DNA of 6,087 nt from an uncultured Oscillospiraceae bacterium (GCA_900546735.1 URDW01000122.1:1-6087), one strand, 5' to 3'. Positions 1-6,039 are shown, numbered from the stretch's first letter. Made by a program: numbers and translations. The notes: a model not told the origin generated them from the sequence alone.

Positions 1-112
1 CGCCAATGCCGGCATTGCCAAGGCGGGCCACCCGGCCTCCTTCTTCATCCACCCCAATCCAAAGGGGGATTTTTGCATAGGCCTTCGTATTCTCTATCAT
101 CTGTTTCAACTG
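1..112 (-). pseudogene. NagZ-like GH3 beta-N-acetylhexosaminidase, internal fragment
   Basis: Seen: reading the minus strand in the frame with codons at 100-98, 97-95 and so on gives MIENTKAYAKIPLWIGVD followed by EEGGRVARLGNAGIG, which runs off the window at base 1. Known: the IPLxIGVDEEGGRVxRL stretch is a hallmark of glycoside hydrolase family 3 N-acetylhexosaminidases (NagZ type), where the Asp and Arg of this block line the sugar-binding pocket. These enzymes release GlcNAc in muropeptide recycling. The frame is open upstream only to a TGA at 161-163, and similarity fades above about base 112, so the N-terminal part of the domain, including the first barrel strand, is missing. The catalytic nucleophile would lie beyond base 1. 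The fragment overlaps, out of frame, the 3' end of the DUF4041/GIY-YIG gene. It is therefore either an nagZ gene broken by insertion or recombination, or one side of a misassembled join. The match is recognised by motif only, with no alignment run. Confidence 0.68.
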
Positions 113-1493
113 TTGTATACAGTTCATCAGATGACAGTGATTGTCTGAAGTCTTCTGCCATCATGGTTTTATTAAATTCGGCAGTCGGGTCTATTTCATT
201 TACCAGTGCTTCCAGTTCGTCAACTGTAGAATAGAAAAACTCCTTACGGCGGTTGACTTTATTTACACGCTTTTCGTTTAGGCGTTCATGCAGTGCATTT
301 TCAAGGCCTACAGCATCTTCAGAGAAGATGAAACTGTGTACGTCGAATTTGAACGGCACACTGGCATCACCAAGTTCATTGACACGGTCTTGTGGATCCA
401 ATCGTCTAGTCATACCGATTTTAAACATTTTATCACCAAATGACCCGAGGTTGCTGATGATATATACATTACCAGCTTTTCCGTTTTGCAGATTGATAAT
501 ATCTTCTTTTTTTACGGTTACTGCTGCGAGTTGTGTCTCAAGTTCAAGAATGCGTTTCTGCAGTGTTTGTGTTTCTGCTTCTGCAGCCTCTGTAAGCTGT
601 TGTTTAAGTGCGCTGATTTGAGCTGCATACTTTGACTCTTCTTCTTCTACTTTCTTGCGCTCGGCTTCTAAGGCCTTTCGCTCTTCAGCTTCTTGCCGCA
701 TTTGTTGGCGTATAGCCAGCTGTTCCTGACGCGCCTGTTCTTTTTTGACATAGTAGTTGTACTCGATTTTTACGGCGTTGATAAACAGATACTCGATTTC
801 GCCGACAAATTTTGTGATCGTTCCGGCGATGCTTTGGTTGCCATCACTGGCGATTGCAAGATATTTGGCCGTAACGGTTTTCACCTGATCAATGGCATTG
901 TCGAGCTTTTCATACTTTAAATTATATAAAATGTTTTGGAGTTCGGCTTGTAGGGCGATGACCATTAAAGAATAGATTGTCTTGTTGGCTTTTGTGGTGT
1001 ATCGCGCTGCATATTGCTCAAGCACCTTTTGGATCTGCTTTTCGTTTTCTCGATATGCCTTGCGCAGATCCTTAACATCCATATGATGCAGTTTTAGAAT
1101 AACGGACGGGCAAAGGGAGTCTAACTGCTCTTTATCATAAGATGGCAGCTGGCATCGCTCTAATTCTGGAGAAAAATAGAGGAAGTTGTTAATAGAGTAA
1201 GTGACGCTTTCATAAAGTTCCTTACATGCATTCAGCTTATTTTGAGTTGTTTTTAACCGCTTATCGTTTTTTTCTTGCTTATCAGAAAGTTCATCAATAT
1301 GCTGTTTTAAAATGGAGATGGTTTGGTTGTATTCAGAAATTTCTGCGTTGAGTTTATCGATTTCGATTTTTGCCTGACTATATTCTGTATACCCGTATTC
1401 TTCCAGCTTGTTTTGAAGGTCAGAAACAGATTGTTTTAATTTTTCGTTTTCTTCTTTGATTGCATCAATTTTAAAAATATCCGAAATTTTCAT
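45..1493 (-). CDS. DUF4041 / GIY-YIG (T5orf172-type) coiled-coil nuclease-like protein
   Basis: 482 residues. Residues about 12-95 are charged, heptad-like coiled coil. About 140-250 match the style of DUF4041, including YTTKANKTIYSLMVIALQAE. About 250-325 are a second coiled coil rich in Gln, Glu, Arg and Ala. About 340-432 form a T5orf172/MUG113 GIY-YIG domain. In that domain VYI (343-345) and KIG (358-360) stand for the GIY and YIG strands, R363/R364 or R370 is the likely catalytic arginine, and E398 in LENALH is the likely metal-binding glutamate. Known: such proteins are common in phages and prophages of Bacillota; their role is not established, and nuclease activity is predicted only. 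The ATG is preceded by GGAGA (minus strand, bases 1501-1505) at good spacing. The gene starts 27 bases after the upstream ORF stop, so co-transcription is likely. Oddity: the last roughly 15-20 residues (ending NPPLDWGG) are encoded by DNA that reads as NagZ in another frame, so the native C-terminus is probably lost. Confidence 0.88.
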   Translation of the reverse strand: MKISDIFKIDAIKEENEKLKQSVSDLQNKLEEYGYTEYSQAKIEIDKLNAEISEYNQTISILKQHIDELSDKQEKNDKRLKTTQNKLNACKELYESVTYSINNFLYFSPELERCQLPSYDKEQLDSLCPSVILKLHHMDVKDLRKAYRENEKQIQKVLEQYAARYTTKANKTIYSLMVIALQAELQNILYNLKYEKLDNAIDQVKTVTAKYLAIASDGNQSIAGTITKFVGEIEYLFINAVKIEYNYYVKKEQARQEQLAIRQQMRQEAEERKALEAERKKVEEEESKYAAQISALKQQLTEAAEAETQTLQKRILELETQLAAVTVKKEDIINLQNGKAGNVYIISNLGSFGDKMFKIGMTRRLDPQDRVNELGDASVPFKFDVHSFIFSEDAVGLENALHERLNEKRVNKVNRRKEFFYSTVDELEALVNEIDPTAEFNKTMMAEDFRQSLSSDELYTTVETDDREYEGLCKNPPLDWGG

Positions 1494-1520
1494 AAAACAT
1501 TCTCCATGATTTTATACAAT

Positions 1521-1751
1521 TCATTTCACTTCCCGCACGACCAGCTTTGGTATGCCGATTATATGGCATTCTTCAAGATCTGCGCCGGTGATCGTTTTCG
1601 GGGGATAATTCGGGTTGACGGGTACAAGCTTCATCCAATCTTCACCGGCCACATATTCCACGCGCTTGAGCGTGGCCAGTTCGCTGCCATACAGCACGGC
1701 GCCAATCTCGCCGCTGTGGTTCAGCGTTTCCTGACGTAAAATCAGCACTTT
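1521..1751 (-). other. S24/LexA-like peptidase domain remnant inside the chimeric ORF
   Basis: This is the DNA for residues 130-205 of the ORF above. It matches the C-terminal strand-rich half of S24 peptidases as used in LexA and phage CI-type repressors, with the lysine of the Ser-Lys dyad in LKR but no serine. In prophages such a domain normally follows an N-terminal helix-turn-helix and sits beside genes like the DUF4041 protein found just downstream. The fragment may thus belong with the DUF4041 gene rather than with the phosphatase. The join lies at the GGC-GAC-AAA codons (1749-1757), where a GDK motif could be shared by both parents. Confidence 0.75.
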
Positions 1752-2138
1752 GTCGCCGGTGTACCAGGGGTCGTCAATGTCGCCGCCGTCCGGCGTAAAG
1801 GCCAGCAGCCGGTGCACCTTGTGCGCCGGGTCGCCGCCGAAAATGCGCAGTATGTTTCGAATGTTGCTTTCCTCCATGCCGAGCACCAGGTCGAACCGGT
1901 CGTAATCGGCTTTTTGCAGCTGCACAGCGCGGTGATCAAATTTTTTGTGGCCGCGCCTTTCCAGTTCGCGCCGCGCCGGCGTGTAGATCGGGTTGCCGAT
2001 CTCTTCCCGGCTCGTGGCGGCCGATGCGATAAAAAATTCGCTTTCTTTTCCCTGTGCGCGCACCATGTCGCGCAAAACGACCTCCGCCATTGGCGAGCGG
2101 CAGATGTTGCCCAGGCAGACAAATAAAATCCGTATCAT
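1521..2138 (-). CDS. Chimeric ORF: low-molecular-weight protein tyrosine phosphatase joined to S24 (LexA-like) peptidase C-terminal half
   Basis: 205 residues in one open frame. Residues 1-129 are a low-molecular-weight phosphotyrosine phosphatase: the phosphate loop is CLGNICRSP (C8 nucleophile, R14), followed by the HDHRA-like segment KKFDHRA (66-71), LGMEESN (86-92) and the general-acid motif DDPWYTGD (122-129, acid D123). The usual final helix of about 25 residues is absent. From K130 the sequence instead resembles the second half of an S24/LexA-like domain: KVLILRQETLNHSGEIGAVL, then ATLKR (155-159, K158 at the general-base lysine position), KLVPVNPNYPP (170-180) and a final IIGIPKLVV strand. 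The catalytic serine (GDSM-type motif) and the DNA-binding domain of a repressor are missing, so the S24 half should not self-cleave. Start: ATG at 2138 with AAAGGAG close upstream. It lies 23 bases after the Xre gene and 27 bases before the DUF4041 gene. Natural fusion, recombination scar and assembly chimera are all possible; the phosphatase active site itself looks complete. Confidence 0.85.
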   Translation of the reverse strand: MIRILFVCLGNICRSPMAEVVLRDMVRAQGKESEFFIASAATSREEIGNPIYTPARRELERRGHKKFDHRAVQLQKADYDRFDLVLGMEESNIRNILRIFGGDPAHKVHRLLAFTPDGGDIDDPWYTGDKVLILRQETLNHSGEIGAVLYGSELATLKRVEYVAGEDWMKLVPVNPNYPPKTITGADLEECHIIGIPKLVVREVK

Positions 2139-2161
2139 AATACTCCTTTGATTTTCAGTCT

Positions 2162-2404
2162 TTATTTAATGTGTTGTTGCAAATCACGAAATTCATCTGT
2201 GTCAAAAAAATCCGTGAGTGTAATGCCAAAGCCGTCACACAGCATTTTGATAGTTACAACGCCCGGATTTTTACTCTTGCCGTATAAAATGTTTTTAATG
2301 GAAGAAGGGGAGACCGCAGATTCCATGGAAAGCTTATAGATGGACATGCCTTTTTGTTCACAAAGTTGTAAAATCCTGTTTTTAACAGCTTGATAAGTGT
2401 CCAT
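2162..2404 (-). CDS. Small Xre-family helix-turn-helix repressor
   Basis: 80 residues, made almost entirely of one lambda-CI/Cro-like HTH domain: helix 1 at about 4-18, helix 2 SIYKLSMESA (21-30), turn VS, recognition helix PSSIKNILYG (33-42), then two further helices (about 48-58 and 62-77). It is a complete stand-alone repressor of a type frequent in clostridial mobile elements, where KNPGxxTIKxLCDGxGIxxxDFF is a recurring block. It has no effector or peptidase domain, and the length is normal for the type. The ATG follows a strong GGAGGG site (minus strand, 2412-2417). The gene diverges from a lipoprotein gene across a 155-base intergenic region that holds promoters for both directions and paired inverted repeats, so it probably represses itself and the lipoprotein unit; this is inference from layout. 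Confidence 0.9.
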   Translation of the reverse strand: MDTYQAVKNRILQLCEQKGMSIYKLSMESAVSPSSIKNILYGKSKNPGVVTIKMLCDGFGITLTDFFDTDEFRDLQQHIK

Positions 2405-2448
2405 ATATCTGCCCTCCAGTGTATATTCTTTGCGCTTCTCTACAATGA

Positions 2449-2454
2449 ATTATA
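2449..2454 (-). promoter_or_regulatory. Predicted -10 box of the Xre repressor promoter
   Basis: A perfect TATAAT lies on the minus strand, about 45 bases before the repressor ATG. The hexamers at 16-18 bases further upstream (CTATTT, CCTATT, CCCTAT) are poor -35 elements, and no extended -10 TG is present, so the promoter is expected to be weak. It overlaps the left arm of the inverted repeat at 2451-2458. Confidence 0.5.
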
Positions 2455-2495
2455 GTATTTACGCATTGACAAATAGGGCTATATATGATACTATA
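2451..2495. promoter_or_regulatory. Candidate repressor operators: TATAGTAT / ATACTATA inverted pair
   Basis: TATAGTAT at 2451-2458 is the exact reverse complement of ATACTATA at 2488-2495. The left copy covers the -10 box of the repressor gene and the right copy covers the -10 box of the divergent lipoprotein promoter. A further ACTATA at 2498-2503 repeats part of the motif. The layout suits binding by the small HTH protein to shut both promoters. Caution: both arms are AT-rich and contain -10 sequence, so part of the match may be chance. Confidence 0.4.
2466..2494 (+). promoter_or_regulatory. Predicted sigma-A promoter of the lipoprotein unit
   Basis: A consensus -35 TTGACA (2466-2471), a 17-base spacer and a -10 TACTAT (2489-2494) preceded by TGA (2486-2488, extended -10). 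The start should fall near 2501, leaving a leader of about 60 bases before the ATG at 2560. This is the strongest promoter visible in the window and points at the lipoprotein gene. Confidence 0.72.
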
Positions 2496-2511
2496 TGACT
2501 ATAAATAGCCC
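2476..2511. repeat. GGGCTAT / ATAGCCC inverted repeat flanking the lipoprotein promoter start
   Basis: GGGCTAT (2476-2482) and ATAGCCC (2505-2511) are perfect 7-base inverted arms, 22 bases apart, with centres 29 bases apart (near three helical turns). They bracket the -10 element and the predicted start point of the plus-strand promoter. This could be a second operator class or a weak hairpin; no terminator-like T run follows. Confidence 0.4.
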
Positions 2512-2559
2512 GCTTTTTGATAAAAAAGCAGGATTAAGTCGTATTGAGGAGATGTTGTA

Positions 2560-3915
2560 ATGGTGCGTGCAAAGGTATTTACAAAATGGTTGGCTTTTAT
2601 TATGGCAGTGGCCATGGCTTTTATTGTAACGGGTTGTAGTCAAGGTGGTGATACGTCTTCTTCCGATGACAAGTCGGTTTCGGTTAGTGAAAAAGAAAAT
2701 CAGCCTGTCATCAGCTTTGCAAATATGTCGGTTGATAATCAGGACTTAAATTTAACAGATGCACAAAAAGAAGTTATTAAATACTTTGATAACAATTATT
2801 TTGAAGCTAGTGTAGAAGATATGCAAAGATATCCGGATGTGTTTAAAGGTGCGCAAGTAAAAATAACCGGTAAAGTTGTAAAAGTTTTGCAATCGACAGA
2901 TACGGAATTTTCAGCGCTTGTGCGAGAAGGAGGCTATCATCCAGATTATGATGATGTGGTTCCCTATGAAGATAGTACGGTGGATCCATTGTTTGTTGTC
3001 AATGGGCAGCAAACCTCCAAAAGAGTTATTGAAAACGATGCAGTTACGATATATGGCAGATATGTAAACGTAGAATCTTATGACATTGATGGCACGTCGT
3101 ATTCGTTGCCTACAATTAGTGCATTTAGCATCAACAATTATTTTGATGCTGAACACAATATTGCTTTAAAATTCGACTATGACACTATTAGTGCTGTTGC
3201 CAAAGCTATATTTGGTGAGAATGTAAAAATTAAAGAACAGTCATCAGCAGGCTTTCATATTGCAGAGCCAAGCTATCTGGTTACTCTCGATAACCAATCT
3301 GTCAGTGATTTTGATACTTTTGTATTTAACAGGAATACGGGCTATGTCAGCGATTTAAGAAACTATGAATCGGATTCCAGCGGTACATACACTTTATATA
3401 TTGCTGCAGATTTGGAACATTTTATTATCATGTATTATGAGCCTGAGCTAAAACACTTGTATTTGGAATATTATGACAAAGACTTGGTAAAAGTGTGGAG
3501 CCGGGAGTTTGATAACGTAGAAAGTATCCCAATGGATTACACAATGGAAACTATTGCACTTGTTGCCGATAACGATTTGTACTTTATTGATACAGATGAT
3601 GGTCAAGATCGAATTGAACCTGTATTGGTTGGGAGTAAATGTAAAGTATTTATGGATACAGACGGTGTCCTTTTGGTTGGTGATAAAGCCAAGGATATGT
3701 TCATGAAAGTTGATTACAACGGCAATATAACCTGGAGAGTGGATGGAAAATATGACGGAGCAGATGAATGGACGCAGCTACAGATCGTAAATGATAATTA
3801 TGTGGTTTGTTGGAGTGGTGTTATAGATAGCAATGCTGAATTTGGGAATATTCAGGGTGTTGGTGGATATACAGTTATAGACAAAGATGGTAATATTCTT
3901 TTGGAAACAGAATAA
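2560..3915 (+). CDS. Secreted lipoprotein with OB-like and beta-propeller-like regions
   Basis: 451 residues, not assignable to a named family. A lipoprotein signal peptide is clear: K5/K9, a hydrophobic core LAFIMAVAMAFIV (11-23) and lipobox VTGC, with C26 as the lipid-modified cysteine. A low-complexity Ser/Asp/Gly linker follows (27-48). Residues about 82-170 (FKGAQVKITGKVVKVL through DAVTIYGRYV) look like an OB-fold-type module of the kind seen in other clostridial lipoproteins. From about 275 on, repeated beta-rich units with Asp-Gly turns (KVDYNGNITWRVD, YTVIDKDGNILLETE) suggest a partial beta-propeller. It should be anchored on the outer face of the membrane. The ATG has GAGGAG at 2546-2551 and a good promoter upstream; the next gene starts 34 bases downstream, probably in the same transcript. 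Because it faces an Xre repressor in an AT-rich accessory segment, a surface role such as lysogenic conversion or superinfection exclusion is conceivable, but nothing in the sequence proves it. Confidence 0.87.
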   Translation: MVRAKVFTKWLAFIMAVAMAFIVTGCSQGGDTSSSDDKSVSVSEKENQPVISFANMSVDNQDLNLTDAQKEVIKYFDNNYFEASVEDMQRYPDVFKGAQVKITGKVVKVLQSTDTEFSALVREGGYHPDYDDVVPYEDSTVDPLFVVNGQQTSKRVIENDAVTIYGRYVNVESYDIDGTSYSLPTISAFSINNYFDAEHNIALKFDYDTISAVAKAIFGENVKIKEQSSAGFHIAEPSYLVTLDNQSVSDFDTFVFNRNTGYVSDLRNYESDSSGTYTLYIAADLEHFIIMYYEPELKHLYLEYYDKDLVKVWSREFDNVESIPMDYTMETIALVADNDLYFIDTDDGQDRIEPVLVGSKCKVFMDTDGVLLVGDKAKDMFMKVDYNGNITWRVDGKYDGADEWTQLQIVNDNYVVCWSGVIDSNAEFGNIQGVGGYTVIDKDGNILLETE

Positions 3916-3949
3916 ATATTAGGAAATTAAAATTAATTGGAGGTCATAG

Positions 3950-4396
3950 ATGACGCGGCATGTGTGGTTTATGCATTTAAAAGATAACAGGATGTGCAAT
4001 CCCGATAAGTTTTCTGATGTGAAATTTCAGGTTTGCAAGCAGCACAACATCATTGCTATTGGTTGGTATGGCGTCTGTTCTGGTGAAAATCAGGCTTTTG
4101 ATCGTGCATATCAAGCGTTAACGAATATGCGGCGCGGTGATTTGGTTTGGGTGCAAAATCCGAAATGCAAGGAATACTACTTGTGTGAAATTTTAAATGA
4201 CAAAACCGTAGAATTTCCGGAAGAATTGGCGCTTTTGGATATTGCGAAAGGGCGTATTTGTGAGTACCATACGGTAAAATCAACAGAGCCGATTTGCCAA
4301 ATGTTACCGGTATGCAGGTACACCATTCAGGCCATTACCGATTCCAAAATTTGTGAAAAGACATATCTGTTATTTGCGCAACTTACAAAAATTTAA
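3950..4396 (+). CDS. Cysteine-rich 148-residue protein, possibly EVE/PUA-like
   Basis: 148 residues, no signal peptide or membrane segment, so probably cytoplasmic. It is not recognised as a named family. The pattern VWFMHLKD (5-12), NIIAIGW (33-39), an aromatic and acidic helix (49-60), then GDLVWVQNP (63-71) and YYLCEILN (77-84) recalls the PUA/EVE-like modules found at the N-terminus of some restriction-type and modified-base-binding proteins; this is a fold guess only. It has nine cysteines (16, 29, 43, 73, 79, 104, 116, 122, 135), a high count, though not in an obvious zinc-knuckle spacing. The ATG follows GGAGG (3939-3943) at good spacing. It is the second gene after the lipoprotein, and its stop codon is part of the following terminator stem, so the unit appears to end here. 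Confidence 0.82.
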   Translation: MTRHVWFMHLKDNRMCNPDKFSDVKFQVCKQHNIIAIGWYGVCSGENQAFDRAYQALTNMRRGDLVWVQNPKCKEYYLCEILNDKTVEFPEELALLDIAKGRICEYHTVKSTEPICQMLPVCRYTIQAITDSKICEKTYLLFAQLTKI

Positions 4397-4442
4397 GCAG
4401 AAGGAAGTCCGTGAAAATAATCATGGACTTTCTTCTGCTTTT
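4395..4442. terminator. Probable bidirectional intrinsic terminator
   Basis: AAGCAGAAGGAAGTCC (4395-4410) pairs with GGACTTTCTTCTGCTT (4425-4440) over 16 positions with a single G-U, around a 14-base loop. On the plus strand the stem runs into four T residues, two of them paired. On the minus strand it is followed by AAATTTTT, so it can also stop the transcript coming from the PepSY-like lipoprotein gene. The first two stem bases are the last two of the 148-residue gene's TAA. It marks the border between AT-rich and GC-richer sequence. Confidence 0.82.
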
Positions 4443-4491
4443 ATGGTAATAGATTTTTCTCTTTATTTTTTACAGCGATGCACGCATGTAT

Positions 4492-5466
4492 TTAGTTGCG
4501 CAGATCGATATTGGCGCCGCAGACTTCTCCCGTTTCGGCATTGATAAACATATCCACCATATAAATGCCCTCAAGCCGCACATGCCAGGCATAGGCGGGA
4601 AAATATTCGCGGATCAAATGCAAAGACGTGAGGTCGGGATCCTGTATCAGCTGCGGAAAGCCGTTTACCAGCGAATAACTTTCCGGCTCGCCAAGCGATT
4701 CAAGGAAAGTCTCGCTTTTGTCCGTATGGTTTTCCGGGTCATACATGGCTTCTTGCGCAATTTGTACAGCTTTTTTGCCGGAAACGGCTGTCTGAACAAG
4801 CTCGCTGTCTATTTTCAGGTTATAAACGACGGCTTCTATTTCCCCGGTCATTGTATCCAGCGCCTCATAGCCGCTTCCATCCCTGTCATACGCATTGCTG
4901 CCTTTTAAAATCAGACGGTTTTTTTCTGCCTTTACAGGCGCAACATATTTTTCACTCACCAAATACACATCGCTGCTGACAATCGCGCCGGCTTCGTCTG
5001 TTTCTATGGCAATACGGTAAAGGTGGTCGTTTAGGTCAAAATAAAGCTGGCCGTCTGAAAAAGCCTGTAAACGCGGCCCGTAATAGTAATAGTCACTGTA
5101 ATCATAGTAGGCAGAGTTGAAGATCTCGGTTTCACCGTTTGCATCAGCAACTGTGATGGTAAAGGTGGCTGCGGTCTCACTTACCGATGTGCGGTGCACT
5201 TCGAACTTTGTGCCGTCCGGTGCTGTAAGCTCTCCGTTTGATGTAGTTGAGCAAAAATTTTCGCCGGTGCATGTAAAGCTTTGGAACTCTACGCCTTTTA
5301 ACGGCACTTCATCTGTTTGCTGTGTGAACGGCTCTGTCTGCTCTTCGGTCGGCGCAGCTGTTTGGCTTTCTGTTTGTTTGCTTTCTTCTTTGCCGGAGCA
5401 GGCGGTAAACAGGCTCAGGCAAAGCAGCGCGGCCAAAACGGCGGCAATTCTTTTTTTACAAATCAT
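4492..5466 (-). CDS. Lipoprotein with PepSY-like C-terminal domain
   Basis: 324 residues from the chosen ATG at 5464-5466. The open frame extends 26 codons further upstream, but those would encode MLEQLLPPPLG-type sequence inside the sulfatase gene. The inner ATG opens a proper lipoprotein signal peptide: MICKKR, a hydrophobic stretch (7-20) and lipobox FTAC with C23. AAAGGA sits just upstream. A Ser/Thr/Glu/Gln linker (24-55) is followed by a beta-rich region of unknown family, with a tyrosine-rich run YYDYSDYYYYG (120-130). The end (about 229-320) fits a PepSY-like module: helix KKAVQIAQEAM, then AYAWHVRLEG and MVDMFINAETGEVCGAN. PepSY domains are known as protease-inhibitor or sensor-like modules on the cell surface; the role here is not known. 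The start codon overlaps the sulfatase stop (ATGA), so the two are translationally coupled. Confidence 0.87.
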   Translation of the reverse strand: MICKKRIAAVLAALLCLSLFTACSGKEESKQTESQTAAPTEEQTEPFTQQTDEVPLKGVEFQSFTCTGENFCSTTSNGELTAPDGTKFEVHRTSVSETAATFTITVADANGETEIFNSAYYDYSDYYYYGPRLQAFSDGQLYFDLNDHLYRIAIETDEAGAIVSSDVYLVSEKYVAPVKAEKNRLILKGSNAYDRDGSGYEALDTMTGEIEAVVYNLKIDSELVQTAVSGKKAVQIAQEAMYDPENHTDKSETFLESLGEPESYSLVNGFPQLIQDPDLTSLHLIREYFPAYAWHVRLEGIYMVDMFINAETGEVCGANIDLRN

Positions 5467-6039
5467 TTTGTATTCCTTTCTCCGCTGGTGATCTGGATGC
5501 ATCGTTTTTTGACCCAGTGGCGGCGGTAGTAGCTGTTCCAGCAAAACCGGTCGCCGATGGCGTCCATCTGGCGGTGCATTTCGTTACGCAGCCGGTCAGC
5601 CAGTGCGGCGCAGGCCGGGTCGTGGATGCGGTTTTTGGTTTGGTAAGGGTCTTCGGCGTTGTCAAACAAAAACGCTTGCTTGCCGGCCTTATAAACGGCG
5701 TATGTGTAGCGCTCGGTGCGCAGGCCGCGCCATTCCGTGCCGTTGCCGTAAATGGCCGTTGGCCCCGTGCCCATCAGCAGGCAGTCGTTTTTGGTGAACT
5801 GCCCGGTCAAAATGCTTTGGCTCAAATCGCGCCCCTGTGCGCTTTCGGGCGCGGCAAGCCCCAGCATGGCCAGTAGGGTGGGCATAATGTCCACTGTGCC
5901 AAACGGGGTCTGGTTGCGCACGCACGGCAGCTTATTGCCCCATTTGATCAAAAACGGCACGCGGATGGATTCGTCGTAAAAAATATTTTTGGCATGGCGC
6001 CCCTGCGCACCGAACATTTCGCCGTGGTCAGAGGTAAAC
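5463..6039 (-). CDS. Sulfatase family hydrolase, C-terminal part
   Basis: 191 genuine residues; the 5' end is cut by the end of genomic sequence. It begins FTSDHGEMFGAQGRHAKN, with the metal-binding Asp-His pair of the TSDHG motif, then the conserved lysine (K17) and YDESIRVPFLIKWG, followed by TVDIMPTLLAMLGL, the classic sulfatase C-terminal block. Later, RGLRTERYTYAVY and FDNAEDPYQTKN are the usual strand and loop of the small subdomain, and DRFCWNSYY closes the protein. Known: arylsulfatases and choline-sulfatase-like enzymes of about 450-500 residues hydrolyse sulfate esters (a few members act on phosphonates or phosphates) with a formylglycine made from a Cys or Ser motif. That motif would lie in the missing N-terminal 250-300 residues, so substrate and activation type cannot be judged. 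The apparent start MCIRDR is adapter translation, not protein. GC is high compared with 2405-4440. Confidence 0.9.

Noticed and set aside
1511..1516. TATAAA on the minus strand as a promoter for the DUF4041 gene
   Set aside because: The transcript would begin within the ribosome binding site, and no -35 is seen; read-through from the upstream gene is more likely.
1742..2126. Long open frames on both strands inside the phosphatase gene
   Set aside because: They are Arg/Ala-rich shadow frames caused by high GC, without family signatures or ribosome binding sites; the phosphatase frame is clear.
2512..2529. GCTTTTT/AAAAAGC hairpin in the lipoprotein leader as a riboswitch or attenuator
   Set aside because: The stem is seven pairs, five of them A-T, with a four-base loop; no alternative structure or T-run terminator is visible.
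5467..5544. Upstream start of the PepSY-like lipoprotein (MLEQLLPPPLG...)
   Set aside because: It lies inside the sulfatase gene, would bury the signal peptide 26 residues in, and the inner ATG has a ribosome binding site and an ATGA overlap.
5517..5979. Plus-strand open frames opposite the sulfatase
   Set aside because: They are shadows of a GC-rich conserved gene; their translations show no domain pattern.
1..6039. CRISPR array, tRNA or rRNA genes
   Set aside because: No regularly spaced repeats, cloverleaf or ribosomal RNA motifs were seen on either strand.
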